Positions 45,255-54,451 of a DNA stretch of 64,000 bases are shown here, one piece after another; position 1 is the stretch's first letter; each line of letters starts with the position of its first letter. The stretch is from Gammaproteobacteria bacterium. Lineage in GTDB: Bacteria; Pseudomonadota; Gammaproteobacteria; Xanthomonadales; SZUA-5. Location: NCBI GenBank assembly GCA_030430155.1, contig JAUIFV010000002.1, positions 33,378 through 97,377 of the forward strand, in the 5' to 3' direction. The notes under the pieces were generated by a model. That model was not told where the DNA came from, ran no database searches, and was given only the letters and a program-made list of their open reading frames with translations. A program made the position numbers and the translations under genes.

Positions 45255-46026
45255 TTACTTGGCGAACCGCTCCTGAAAGTAGGCGTGGGATTCGGGCGCG
45301 ATGGCGCTGAACGCGAACGATGCGGAATTCATCGCCCCCAGCCGCTTGGCACAGGCCATCTCCAGGTCCTCTTCCTTGGCCAAATCCTTGTACAGCCGGT
45401 CGTTGGCGCGGCTTTTTTCGAACATAGCCTGCAGACCGCTTTCCAGGCGCGTCGCCGCCTCCGCGGCCTGCTCCGGCCCATCCATCATGCCCAGGTAGAT
45501 CTGCTCTGCCGGACCACGGGCATCCAGCAACGCCTGATTACTGGTCTGCCAACTGTCTTTGGCGAACTTGGCAATGGCCGGGCTGACCTAGGGACTCCCT
45601 GAACAATGCACGCGAGCCGCGTTGCGAGTCCAAATCGTCTGCTGGTAGGCGCAGTCCCGAGAGGCATAGTCATTCTATGCCCGAGGGCTGCAACGCCGCA
45701 GCAGACGATTTGGGCCGCAACCCTTCGGGACGACACCTGAGAAGCCCGCCAGCTGCGTTGGACGTCTTGCCCAGAGCGCCCACTATGGCCTGCGACGCCC
45801 GCCTTACTGGCGAACTTCTCAGGTGCCGTCGCGGCCACGTGCATTGTTCAGGGAGTCCCTCGGGTCCACAGTAGTCGAAAACGCTGTGCGCCATGCCTTC
45901 GTAGTTGGTGACGTCGATCAAGAACTTGGTGACCGCGTCGTACTCGGCCTGATCGTAGTCGAATGCCTTGACTGAAGTTGACATTGCGAGAACCAGGAGC
46001 ACTGGACAAAGCAAGGGTTTGGACAT
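45255..46026 (-). pseudogene. Exported hypothetical protein gene split by a 271-bp palindromic element
   Basis: The 5' part (46026 to 45861) encodes a signal peptide (M-S-K-P-L-L-C-P-V-L-L-V ... V-K-A) and the beginning of a mature protein up to F-D-Y-C-G-P; the 3' part (45589 to 45255) encodes V-S-P-A-I-A-K-F onward to Q-E-R-F-A-K. Removing 45590-45860 joins them in frame as C-G-P-E-V-S-P-A-I, giving 166 residues. As it stands, translation runs into the element and the frame is lost. The protein is alpha-helical, with no recognised domain. The insertion looks recent because both halves are otherwise open. Confidence 0.85.
45590..45860. mobile_element. 271-bp cloverleaf-like MITE inserted in a coding region
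   Basis: Terminal inverted repeats of 23 bp are perfect (AGGGACTCCCTGAACAATGC and so on, against 45838-45860). Inside are two further hairpins: one with arms CCAAATCGTCTGCT / AGCAGACGATTTGG around a GGCATAG-TCATT-CTATGCC tip, and one with arms CACCTGAGAAG / CTTCTCAGGTG. The pre-insertion site reads GACCTCGGG, which allows a 3-base CCT target duplication. No coding capacity, so a transposase elsewhere must move it. Confidence 0.85.
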
Positions 46027-46132
46027 CTCAAGTCCCAGAGTTGGAGTGCAGAGCAATGGGAACGCAATCGTGCCAATCAGGCAAGCCTGCGCTTGGGTAG
46101 ACTCCTCCATATCCCTGCGGCGTCGACACGCA

Positions 46133-46816
46133 ATGAATGCTGAGATTCCCTGGCGCTGGCTGGTTGCCGCATGCGCGGCGCTGGCCATTGTCGGCTACTA
46201 CGTCGATGGCGGTCAGCTGCTGCACTGGCTGTGCAAGCCGCTGACCACGCTGTTGATCGTGGCGATGGCCTGGCGCACGCCGGGGCCGGCGCCCTATCGC
46301 CGCTGCATCATCATCGGTCTGCTGCTGTCGACCATGGGCGATGTCTTTTTGATGCTGCCGGGCGACTACTTCGTTGCCGGTCTGCTTAGTTTTCTGCTTG
46401 CCCATATCGGCTATTTGATCGCCTTTCGCGCCCGCACTCCGTGGTTTGCCCGTATCGGCCCCTGGCTCGCTTACGGGCTGATCGGGTTGATGGTGGTTGG
46501 GACGCTGTGGTCGGCGATTCCCAATGCGCTGCGCTTGCCCGTGCTGATCTACGTGGTTGCGCTGGCGGCGATGGCGGCGATGGCGGCCACCGTCTGGCTG
46601 ACGCGGCGCGACCACGCCGGGCTATGCGCTGCCGTCGGCGGTGGCTTGTTCCTGCTTTCCGACAGCATCATCGCGATCGATCGCTTCGGCTTTGCATTCG
46701 AATGGTCCAAGGCGCTGATCTTGGTCAGCTACTGGACCGCGCAGTACCTGATCGCGCGCTCCATCCCGGCAGATGGCCAGACCGCTGGATCCGCTCAAGG
46801 AGGCAACCATGAGTAG
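46133..46816 (+). CDS. YhhN-family lysoplasmalogenase-like membrane protein
   Basis: A 227-residue protein with eight predicted membrane helices and the YhhN/TMEM86 signatures K-P-L-T-T in helix 2, G-D-V-F-L-M-L and A-H-I-G-Y in the middle, and L-S-D-S-I-I-A near the end; the two acidic positions are those proposed to be catalytic. Family knowledge: hydrolysis of the vinyl-ether bond of lysoplasmalogens. The ATG at 46133 is used; in-frame sequence before it overlaps the interrupted gene's leader region. The stop overlaps the start of the TPM gene. Confidence 0.88.
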   Translation: MNAEIPWRWLVAACAALAIVGYYVDGGQLLHWLCKPLTTLLIVAMAWRTPGPAPYRRCIIIGLLLSTMGDVFLMLPGDYFVAGLLSFLLAHIGYLIAFRARTPWFARIGPWLAYGLIGLMVVGTLWSAIPNALRLPVLIYVVALAAMAAMAATVWLTRRDHAGLCAAVGGGLFLLSDSIIAIDRFGFAFEWSKALILVSYWTAQYLIARSIPADGQTAGSAQGGNHE

Positions 46817-47951
46817 GCTGTGGCTGTTGATTGCGATGTGCTGCTTCGCCTGCACCGGGTATGCCGAGCGGCTGGAGCAGCTCAACTCACCGCTGCCTGA
46901 TTCCTTCGTCGCCGATCGCATCGGCCTGCTCGCCGAGGACAGCCGAGCCGAGCTCGACCGCCTCGCCGCGGCCTTGGACTCCCGTGGACTGGGCCAGCTG
47001 GCGGTGGTGGTGATCGCCACGACTGACGGCGTCGATCAGCGCCAGTTCGCTACCGAGCTGTTCAATCGCTGGGGCGTGGGCGACGCGCAGCGCAATGACG
47101 GCAGTCTGATCCTGCTCGCCAATGCCGACCGCGCCGCCGAGATCGTGCTCGGTACCGGTATCGACAACGCCGCCAACCGGTCCCATGCCGAGCAGATCAT
47201 GCAGACCCTGATGGTTCCGCAGTTCCGTCAGTCCAAACCCGATCTGGCGCTGCTCAATGGGGCCACCGCGCTGTTGCAGCGGATCTACGGGCTGGATTTG
47301 GCCTTGCCGGTCGAGCAGCCGGCATCGGCGCCTTTGGCCGCGCCATTGACCCCGACGCCAACGCAAAACGACGAGGAAACACCGTGGTTCGGGCTCGCGA
47401 TCATCGCCGCCATCGGCGGTGCTTTGCTGTTCGTGGGATGGCTGGTGTTCGGCTGGCTGTGGCGGGTACTGCGCCGAATCTGGTCCGTGGCCGGATCACT
47501 GTGGTGGCTTACCGGCGCCCGCTGGCGGCAGCGCCGCTGCCATGCCTGCAGCGCACCGACGACCCTGTTGACCGGTGCGGCCAGAGAGCACCAGCTGAGC
47601 GCCGAAGAGCTCACCGAAGAGCGGCTGCGCAGCGTCGCCCATCGGGTCTATGAGTGCGCCGGCTGCGGCGAGGTGGCCAAGGTCGCCCATCGGACGCTGC
47701 TGAACAAATACGAGAGCTGCGAGTGCTGCGGTGCCCGCGCCCAGTACCGCGAGTACGAAGTCCTGGAAGAGGCCAGCTACGGCGCCAAGGGGACGATGCG
47801 CGTGCACACCCGCTGCGAGCACTGCGGTCGACACATCAGCGAGCAACAATCACTGCGGCGACGGCGCCGCCGGCAACGATACAGATCATCGTCCAATGGC
47901 AGCTTCGGCGGCGGCAGCAGCAGCGGCGGCGGGGCCAGCGGGCGCTGGTAG
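46809..47951 (+). CDS. TPM-domain membrane protein with zinc-ribbon-like C-terminus
   Basis: A 380-residue protein: signal peptide (L-W-L-L-I-A-M-C-C-F-A), TPM domain (about residues 28-165; D-R-I-G-L-L, L-A-V-V-V-I-A-T, F-N-R-W-G-V-G), a membrane helix near 207-228, then a cytoplasmic part with four Cys pairs (C-H-A-C, C-A-G-C-G, C-E-C-C-G, C-E-H-C-G) that should bind zinc, and a Gly/Ser tail. The order TPM-helix-G/S tail is that of YgcG-type proteins. AAGGAGG precedes the ATG; the start overlaps the YhhN stop by eight bases. Exact role is unknown, likely envelope maintenance. Confidence 0.85.
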   Translation: MSRLWLLIAMCCFACTGYAERLEQLNSPLPDSFVADRIGLLAEDSRAELDRLAAALDSRGLGQLAVVVIATTDGVDQRQFATELFNRWGVGDAQRNDGSLILLANADRAAEIVLGTGIDNAANRSHAEQIMQTLMVPQFRQSKPDLALLNGATALLQRIYGLDLALPVEQPASAPLAAPLTPTPTQNDEETPWFGLAIIAAIGGALLFVGWLVFGWLWRVLRRIWSVAGSLWWLTGARWRQRRCHACSAPTTLLTGAAREHQLSAEELTEERLRSVAHRVYECAGCGEVAKVAHRTLLNKYESCECCGARAQYREYEVLEEASYGAKGTMRVHTRCEHCGRHISEQQSLRRRRRRQRYRSSSNGSFGGGSSSGGGASGRW

Positions 47952-48161
47952 CAGCGAGAGGCGCTCAGCGACTGGAAGCTGGCCGCGCTACTCAGTCGCA
48001 AAGCGCGATTGAGCTGGCGCGCGGCGTCAGTCCAGCTCGCGACTCGAAATCGGCGGTACTTGCGATACCATCGGTTCACCCGGTGGCATGACGCTGCGCT
48101 GCGATCCGCTACCGCGTCGGAGAGTTTCTCGGGGGGAACCGAAGTTGGGCTTCCGACATCC

Positions 48162-50915
48162 ATGCTGACGATGGTGCGGCTCTTGGCGCTGTTCGGCGCC
48201 TGCATGGTGCTCCTGTGGTTGAGCCTGAAGCTCTCAACCGAGACCGAGAGGATCGCCGCCATCTGGCCCCTCAACGCGATCGTTCTGGCGCTGCTTCATC
48301 GTCAGAGCCCCTCGCGCTGGCCGGCAATACTGGCCACCGTGTTTCTGGCCAGCGCAACTGCCAGCCTGACCCGAGGGATGTCGGCATACCTCGCCTTCGG
48401 TTTCGCCTTTGCCAACCAGGTGGAGATCGTGGTCTGCGCCCGATTGCTGCTGATGGCGCCTGAATCGGTGCGCTTCGACAGCGGGCGATGGCAGATCAGG
48501 TTTTTTCTGGTAGCCGCCCTGCTGGGGCCCTTGTGCTCGGCATTCATCGCGTCGCTGATGCTGGCCCACGCTCGCCCGATGCAGGATGCGCTGATCGCCT
48601 GGTTCCTCGGCGATTCGCTGGGCATGCTGCTGTTCGCACCGGCGCTGCTGATCTTTGGCGCAGCGCCCGACATGCTGTATCGACAAAGCACCAGGGCCCA
48701 GAAGCTGATCGCCTCGCTAGGTCTGGGATTGGCCCTGATGCTGGTCTTTGCGCAGAATTCATTTCCGCTGCTGTTCATCATCCCACCGGCACTGGCCTGG
48801 GCCTCCTTCAACCTGGGCTTGCGCGGTGCGGCCGTCGGGATACTCGCCACGGCGATGGTGGCCATTGTCGCGACCATGAACGGGCTTGGTCCGGTGCAGT
48901 TGGTCCAGGGCGGCAGCGGCTCCCAGTTCTACCTACTGCAGGCCTTTCTCGCCTTCATCGCGCTGACCACCCTGCCGATTGCCGCGGCGCTGGGTCAGTC
49001 TGCAATCAACCTGGCCGAAACGCGCGCTGCGAACGAAGCCTTGAAGTCGGCTCGTCAGACTGCGGAGGAGGCCCAGCAAGCCGCGCTGAAGTATGCGCAG
49101 CGGTATCGGGATCTTGCCGAATACGCGACCGATATCGTGCTGCGCTATGGTCCTGGCGGGGTGATTTCCTACGCTTCGCCGGCGATTCGCATCCTCGGTG
49201 TGGAACCCGATGATGTCATCGGGACGCGCGTGGCCGATCTGGTCCTGGAGGAGGATCGAAACAGTGCTCAGATCACCATTGACGCGCTGTTTCAGCCGTC
49301 AACCGATCCCCAGGCAGCACGCAAGGAGTTCCGCGCCAGGGCGGGCGATGGCGAGGTGATCTGGCTGGAGGGCAATCCCAACATCATTCGCGACCCCAAC
49401 GGGACGCCCAAGGAAGTGGTGTGTCTGTATCGCGACGTAACCGCACGGCGGGCGATGGAAGCCGACCTGGATCGCGCTCGCGTCGCAGCCGAGAAGGCGG
49501 CGGCGGCCAAGGCCGAATTCCTCGCCAACATGAGCCACGAGTTGCGCACGCCACTGAACAGCATCGTGGGCTTCTCCCAGCTGCTACGGGATGGGCGACT
49601 CGCCGACCCGCGCCAGCAGCGCTACGTCGATGTGATCGCCGACTCCAGTCTGGGCTTGCTTTCGGTGGTCAACGACGTACTCGATTACTCCAGTCTGGAG
49701 GCCGGTGCGGTAAAGCTCGAGCAGCGCCCGTTTTCGATCCTTAAACTGGCCAATCAGTCCATCGAGAGCTTCCGCATTGCCGCCGAGGCCAAGGGTCTGG
49801 CGCTGCCACTGAAGCTCGATGAGAGCTTGGCTGACCGATACCTCGGTGATGAAGGGCGGATCCGACAAGTACTGCTCAACCTGCTCAGCAATGCGCTCAA
49901 GTTCACTCAAAGCGGCACGGTCACTCTGTCCATCACCGCGAGCGAGTCGACCTCGGCCCAGGACCGGTTGACCTTTGCGGTGATTGACACCGGACCCGGC
50001 GTTCCGAAGCACCAACTCGGTGCGCTGTTCGATCGCTTCGAACAGCTCGATGGCTACCTCAATGACCGATCAGCCGGCAGCGGCCTGGGTCTGGCGATCG
50101 CCAAGTTCCTGGTCGAACTGATGCAGGGCGAGATCACGGTGAGCTCGGAGGTCGGTCAGGGATCCTGCTTTCAGTTTGCCCTCGACCTGGAGCGCGCAGC
50201 GTTGGATGCCGCGACCGAGTCGGCGCCGCCCTCGGTGGATCGGCGCCTTCGCCTGCTGGTCGTTGACGATGTGGAACTCAATCGAGAGCTGGTACTGGCG
50301 ATGTTGGCGACCAGCCAGCACCAGGTCCAGACCGCCAGCAACGGCGTCGAGGCGCTGGAGCGCCTGCAGCAATCGCATTTCGACCTGGTGCTGATGGACG
50401 TGCGCATGCCGGTCATGGACGGCCTCAGCGCAACCCGCGCGATTCGGCTGAATCCGAAGCTGCGCGAGCTGCCGGTCATCGCAATGACCGCTCAGGCGCT
50501 ACCCGAGCAGATTCGGGAATGCGAGCGCGCCGGGATGTCGGACTATCTGCCAAAGCCGATGACCGTGGACGCCCTGAACGCGATGATAGGCAAGTGGGGG
50601 GGCGTGAGCGGCGGCGAATCGGAGTTCGACGAGCGTGAAGTCCTGGAACGATTACGCAATCGCTTCCTGGCCCGCTGCGCCAGGGAGTTGGATCTCCTCC
50701 GCAGTCGTCACAGCCAGAGCGCCGAAGCGGTGCATGACGCCGTGCACCGGTTGGCGGGCAGCGCGAGGCTGTTCGGTTTTGCCGGAGTCAGCGCCGCCGC
50801 GATGCGCCTGGACCAACGGATCGGCGCCGCGGAGGAGCCGGAAGAGGCTGACTATGAGGCGCTCATTGTGGCTCTGAAAGCGCTGATAGAGGACCCATCG
50901 GACGCAGCCAGTTGA
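48162..50915 (+). CDS. Hybrid sensor histidine kinase: MASE1-PAS-HisKA-HATPase-REC-HPt
   Basis: With the ATG at 48162 the protein has 917 residues. A MASE1 membrane sensor fills residues 1-290; a PAS domain starts near 325 (Y-A-T-D-I-V-L-R-Y-G); the dimerisation domain has His459 in M-S-H-E-L-R-T-P-L-N; the ATPase has L-L-S-N-A-L-K-F and G-S-G-L-G-L-A-I; the receiver has Asp746 in L-M-D-V-R-M-P; the HPt has His862 in V-H-R-L-A-G-S. The full phosphorelay chain is therefore in one protein, and the output regulator must lie elsewhere. The start is uncertain since no clear ribosome-binding site is seen; an in-frame ATG three codons later is equally good. Confidence 0.9.
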   Translation: MLTMVRLLALFGACMVLLWLSLKLSTETERIAAIWPLNAIVLALLHRQSPSRWPAILATVFLASATASLTRGMSAYLAFGFAFANQVEIVVCARLLLMAPESVRFDSGRWQIRFFLVAALLGPLCSAFIASLMLAHARPMQDALIAWFLGDSLGMLLFAPALLIFGAAPDMLYRQSTRAQKLIASLGLGLALMLVFAQNSFPLLFIIPPALAWASFNLGLRGAAVGILATAMVAIVATMNGLGPVQLVQGGSGSQFYLLQAFLAFIALTTLPIAAALGQSAINLAETRAANEALKSARQTAEEAQQAALKYAQRYRDLAEYATDIVLRYGPGGVISYASPAIRILGVEPDDVIGTRVADLVLEEDRNSAQITIDALFQPSTDPQAARKEFRARAGDGEVIWLEGNPNIIRDPNGTPKEVVCLYRDVTARRAMEADLDRARVAAEKAAAAKAEFLANMSHELRTPLNSIVGFSQLLRDGRLADPRQQRYVDVIADSSLGLLSVVNDVLDYSSLEAGAVKLEQRPFSILKLANQSIESFRIAAEAKGLALPLKLDESLADRYLGDEGRIRQVLLNLLSNALKFTQSGTVTLSITASESTSAQDRLTFAVIDTGPGVPKHQLGALFDRFEQLDGYLNDRSAGSGLGLAIAKFLVELMQGEITVSSEVGQGSCFQFALDLERAALDAATESAPPSVDRRLRLLVVDDVELNRELVLAMLATSQHQVQTASNGVEALERLQQSHFDLVLMDVRMPVMDGLSATRAIRLNPKLRELPVIAMTAQALPEQIRECERAGMSDYLPKPMTVDALNAMIGKWGGVSGGESEFDEREVLERLRNRFLARCARELDLLRSRHSQSAEAVHDAVHRLAGSARLFGFAGVSAAAMRLDQRIGAAEEPEEADYEALIVALKALIEDPSDAAS

Positions 50916-50965
50916 GGCCTGCCAGAGCAGGGCTCGCCATCGTAGCCGCGCGAGCTTGATGCGCT

Positions 50966-52261
50966 TCAGTCAACGACTGCCCCGCCCTTCATCACCAGGC
51001 GAATCTGCTTCAGCACCGTCACGTCATTGAGCGGATCGCCATCAACCGCGATCAAATCCGCCTGTTTACCAGTCTCCAGCGTGCCGATCTGGTCGGACAA
51101 CCCGAGCAGGTCGGCGGCATTGACGGTGGCGGCGTGGATGGCAGTTTCCGGAGTCATGCCGTTGGCCACCATCAGCTCGAATTCGTCGGCGTTGCGACCG
51201 TGCTTGCTGACCCCCGCGTCGGTGCCGAAGGCGATCTTCACGCCGGCCGGCACGGCAGCCTGCAGCGACTTGCCGGTAATGTCGATGCGCCAGCGGATCT
51301 TTGCCAGCACCGCGCCGCTGTAGGCCTCCGGATTGGCCGCCAGCCGCTCGTGATAGCCGTTAACGGTGGACAGAGTGGGCACGTAGTAGGCGCCGGATTC
51401 AGCGAACAATCGCAGGCCCTCGGCGTCCAGCAGCGTGCCGTGTTCGATGGAATCCACACCCAAGCGCAGGGCCAGATTGATGCCGTCGGCACCGTGTGCG
51501 TGCACCGCCACCTTGCGCCCGTACAGGCGCGCGGTTTCCACCACCGCGCGCGCTTCATCTTCGAACATCTGTGCGCCCAGACCGGCGCTGATGCGGCTGT
51601 TCACGCCGCCGGTGATCGCCATCTTGATGACATCGGCCCCGGCGGCAATCTGTCGGCGCACCGCGCGTCTACAGCTGGCTTCGCCATCGCAGACGTTGGC
51701 ATTGCGATCCAGACCATCGTGTAATTCCTCGCGGTAGCCCAGGGTGGGATCGCCGTGGCCGCTGCTGGCCGAGATCATGGTGTTGGCGGTGAGGATCCGC
51801 GGACCAACCACCTTGCCGGCGGCGATGGCGTCACGCAGCGCGCGGATCACGCCATCGCGATCACCCAGATTGCGCACCGTGGTGAAACCGGCCTTGAGCG
51901 TCTTGCGCGCATTCACCGCCGCCTCAAAAGCGGTGTCGGCAGGGCTGTTCTCCACCGCCGCCAGCGCCCGCTCCACCCCGCCCTTGTCGCCGCTGAGATG
52001 GACGTGGGAATCGATCAAACCGGGGAGTACGAAGGACTGGCGCAGATCGATGACCTTGGCACCGGTGTGGCCGAAACCGGCGCCGTCGACGAAGCCGTCC
52101 CGCAGTTCGGCAATCTTGCCGTCGACGATCAGCAGGCTGACCTCGCTGCGCGGCAGCTTGCCAGGCTGATCGAGCAGCTTGCCTGCCTGGACCACGGTGG
52201 CTGCGTTGGCGCTGATGCACAGCAGCAGGCTGGATGCGAGTAGGAGCAGTCGAGACAGCAT
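50966..52261 (-). CDS. Exported metal-dependent amidohydrolase (imidazolonepropionase-like)
   Basis: The ATG complementary to 52259-52261 gives 431 residues with a signal peptide (L-S-R-L-L-L-L-A-S-S-L-L-L-C, ending A-N-A). The amidohydrolase barrel shows I-D-S-H-V-H-L (two metal histidines), V-H-A-H-G-A-D with S-I-E-H-G, and A-F-G-T-D-A-G. Such exported members of the imidazolonepropionase-like group often act as prolidases or cyclic-dipeptide hydrolases in this lineage. No operon partners; the start region is divergent from the GNAT gene. Confidence 0.9.
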   Translation of the reverse strand: MLSRLLLLASSLLLCISANAATVVQAGKLLDQPGKLPRSEVSLLIVDGKIAELRDGFVDGAGFGHTGAKVIDLRQSFVLPGLIDSHVHLSGDKGGVERALAAVENSPADTAFEAAVNARKTLKAGFTTVRNLGDRDGVIRALRDAIAAGKVVGPRILTANTMISASSGHGDPTLGYREELHDGLDRNANVCDGEASCRRAVRRQIAAGADVIKMAITGGVNSRISAGLGAQMFEDEARAVVETARLYGRKVAVHAHGADGINLALRLGVDSIEHGTLLDAEGLRLFAESGAYYVPTLSTVNGYHERLAANPEAYSGAVLAKIRWRIDITGKSLQAAVPAGVKIAFGTDAGVSKHGRNADEFELMVANGMTPETAIHAATVNAADLLGLSDQIGTLETGKQADLIAVDGDPLNDVTVLKQIRLVMKGGAVVD

Positions 52262-52359
52262 CGTGCTTTCCTGGCGATGGAGACTGGTTCGCAAGCCTAC
52301 CAGCGCAAATGGAAAACGGCGCGTGATCGTTGCCTCGCGCACTGGCATGATCGCGACCC

Positions 52360-52878
52360 ATGGTCATTCTCAGCCTGCAAACCGAACGCCTGCTGCTGCG
52401 TCCCTTCACCCTGGACGACGCCGCCGACTACTGGCCGCTGCTGCGCGACCCGCAGATCCTGCGCTTCACCGGCGAGCAGCCGGTGTCCGATCTGGAAGGC
52501 GTGCGGGAGATATTGCGTACCCGACCGCTTGCGGACTACCAGCAGCACGGCTACGGCCGCATGGCCTGCGTAGAGCGTGCCAGCGGCCGGCTGATCGGTT
52601 TCTCCGGATTGAAGTATCTGGAGGACCTGGACGAGGTTGATATCGGCTACCGCTTCGTGCCGGATGCATGGGGCAAAGGCTACGCCACCGAAAGCGCGCG
52701 GCCGCTGTTGGAGTACGGGCTGCAGCAGCTGCGACTGCGCCGAGTCATCGGGTTGGTAATGCCCCAGAACCAGGCATCGGCGCGGGTGCTGGTCAAGCTG
52801 GGGCTGCGCTTTGAGCAGCAGATCAGCGTTGATGACCACGCGCAGCCGCTGGATTTGTATGCGATTGAGGAGGGCTGA
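52360..52878 (+). CDS. GNAT-family N-acetyltransferase (RimJ/RimL type)
   Basis: A 172-residue protein with the GNAT order: T-E-R-L-L-L-R-P-F at the N-terminus, G-F-S-G-L in motif D, V-D-I-G-Y-R-F-V-P-D-A-W-G-K-G-Y-A-T-E in motif A (acetyl-CoA pyrophosphate loop), and N-Q-A-S-A-R-V-L-V-K-L-G-L in motif B. It is of the acetyltransf_3 subtype, which acetylates N-terminal or antibiotic/metabolite amines. The last codons run into a heptamer array. Confidence 0.9.
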   Translation: MVILSLQTERLLLRPFTLDDAADYWPLLRDPQILRFTGEQPVSDLEGVREILRTRPLADYQQHGYGRMACVERASGRLIGFSGLKYLEDLDEVDIGYRFVPDAWGKGYATESARPLLEYGLQQLRLRRVIGLVMPQNQASARVLVKLGLRFEQQISVDDHAQPLDLYAIEEG

Positions 52879-52923
52879 GGTTGAGCTGAGGATGAGGGCC
52901 CAGGGAAGAGGGCCCAGGGCCCA
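52868..52923. repeat. Single heptamer array (GAGGGCC type)
   Basis: About eight degenerate heptamers of the GAGGGCT/AGGGCCC type overlap the last codons and stop of the GNAT gene and continue 45 bases beyond. No inverted partner was found. The wider 52879-53326 gap (448 bases) is otherwise filled by a REP pair and one MITE-like element, and holds no supported gene. Confidence 0.65.
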
Positions 52924-52960
52924 GTTTCGGAATCGGAATCCTGCTGGTTCTCCGCTCTTG

Positions 52961-53053
52961 GTAGGAGCGTGCTTGCACGCGATCGGTTCTTGGGTACTGT
53001 GCGCTGGTCTGATGCACACCGATACGTTCCGATCGCGAGCAAGCTCGCTCCTA
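52961..53053. repeat. Inverted REP pair (BIME-like)
   Basis: GTAGGAGCGTGCTTGCACGC (52961-52980) followed by GATCG, and the reverse-oriented CGATCGCGAGC-AAGCTCGCTCCTAC (53030-53053), face each other across about 45 bases. Each has its own small stem. Position between the convergent GNAT and M20 genes fits a message-end role. Confidence 0.8.
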
Positions 53054-53056
53054 CAC

Positions 53057-53230
53057 TAGCCCGGATATTTCATGAGTGTTCGTTGCGAGGGAGTCGGAGA
53101 GCCGCTGTGGTGGGGCCCGCGGATGCGGAGATCGATGAAGGCGTACTTGAACTTTCGTCGAATCGGTAGGAGGGAGCAAACCGCGGTTCTCCGGCGGCCG
53201 CAGTAGAAGACTCATGAACTATTCGGGCTA
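53057..53230. mobile_element. MITE-like element, family A copy 1
   Basis: TAGCCCGGATATTTCATGAG (53057-53076) and the complement of 53211-53230 match at 18 of 20 positions. The interior is largely palindromic and related to 58025-58206 and 59508-59698 (shared GAAGGCGTACTTGAAC-type centre and CTGCGGCCGCCGG-type arms). 174 bp, no coding capacity. Confidence 0.8.
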
Positions 53231-53326
53231 GAACGGGTCTTCGCGCGCAGCCGATGCCAAGGCGGCGCTCCAATGCTTCTTGTAGCAGTCGCGCAACGCC
53301 GGACAACCAGGAACCCACGAACCCGA

Positions 53327-54448
53327 TCAACCCAGGGCTTCGCCAACGATGCGCAGGAACAGCCCACTGGCAATGGGAATCAGCGCATCAGGAAAATCGT
53401 AATCCGGGTTGTGCAGATCGGGCATCGCCACACCCGCGCCGATGCCGAACAATGCGCCCGGGCAGCTGGCGGTAAAGTGGCCGAAATCCTCGGACCAGCG
53501 GAACGGCTGCGCCATCTCGCGCAGGCTCATCGACGCAGCGGCCGCGCGCACCATCGCGCTCGCCTCCGGCGCGTTGATCGTGGCGGGAAAGATGTCCTGG
53601 TAGTCGATCGCGTGCTGCAGGCCGTCGGCCTGCGCGTTCAAGCGCACCAGCGCTTCGGCGTGGGCGATCAGCCGGGCCATGGCGTCATTGTCCTCGCTGC
53701 GCAGGGTGACCCAGATCTGGGCCTGGCCCGGTGCGGTACCGAAGGCCTTGGCACCCAGCTGCGCGCCGACCACGGTGGCGAAGGTGATCTGCTCTGGTTC
53801 GGCGATGTGGGCGGGCAGTTCGCCCAGTGAGGCAATGATCCGGCACATGGCCTGCGCTGGACTGGTACCGGTTTCCGGCTGCGCGGCGTGGGCGGTGTTG
53901 CCGGTCAGGGTGATCGACATGCCCCGGGACGCGCAGCTGAACGGCCCCTCGCGCAGCAGCACCTCGCCCAGCGGGTAACCCGGCACGTTGTGCAGGGCAA
54001 AGCAGTAATCCGGGCGCAGTTCGGTGAAGCGCGGATCGGCAATCACCGCCGCGGCACCCTCACCGGTTTCCTCGGCCGGCTGGTAGAGCAAGACCACGCG
54101 ACCACGCGCCGGTCGCTTTGCGCTCAGCTGCTGCGCCACCGCGGCCAGGATCGCCATATGACCGTCATGGCCACACTGATGGCCGACGCCGGCCGTCGTC
54201 GAGCGATGCGCATGCTCGCCCAGCTCGGCAATCGGCAGCGCGTCCAGCTCGCAGCGCAGCAGCACCGTCGGCCCCGGACTGGTCCCGGCAAACACGCAGG
54301 CCAGCCCCCGACCGCCCAACCCTTCGATCAGCTGGTCCGGATCCAGCCGGCGCAAGAATACGGCGATGCGGTTGGCGGTTTGGGATTCGGCGCCTGAGAG
54401 TTCGGGGTGCCGGTGGAGTTCGTGGCGCAGGTCGGTGAATGTGTCCAT
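53327..54448 (-). CDS. Cytoplasmic M20-family amidohydrolase
   Basis: A 373-residue protein without a leader: R-H-E-L-H-R-H-P-E-L-S-G at the N-terminus, R-C-E-L-D-A-L-P-I and G-H-Q-C-G-H-D-G-H-M in the zinc site, Q-P-A-E-E-T-G-E-G for the catalytic Glu, and W-S-E-D-F-G-H-F near the end. This is the M20D (hippuricase/IAA-amino-acid hydrolase-like) subgroup, distinct from the exported gene at 1779-3113. The 5' leader consists of a heptamer array right up to the ATG, with no Shine-Dalgarno sequence. Confidence 0.9.
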   Translation of the reverse strand: MDTFTDLRHELHRHPELSGAESQTANRIAVFLRRLDPDQLIEGLGGRGLACVFAGTSPGPTVLLRCELDALPIAELGEHAHRSTTAGVGHQCGHDGHMAILAAVAQQLSAKRPARGRVVLLYQPAEETGEGAAAVIADPRFTELRPDYCFALHNVPGYPLGEVLLREGPFSCASRGMSITLTGNTAHAAQPETGTSPAQAMCRIIASLGELPAHIAEPEQITFATVVGAQLGAKAFGTAPGQAQIWVTLRSEDNDAMARLIAHAEALVRLNAQADGLQHAIDYQDIFPATINAPEASAMVRAAAASMSLREMAQPFRWSEDFGHFTASCPGALFGIGAGVAMPDLHNPDYDFPDALIPIASGLFLRIVGEALG

Positions 54449-54451
54449 TGT

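Noticed and set aside
45590-45860. Cloverleaf element considered as a riboswitch or structured ncRNA
   Set aside because: It interrupts a coding region and has perfect terminal repeats, which fits a mobile element better.
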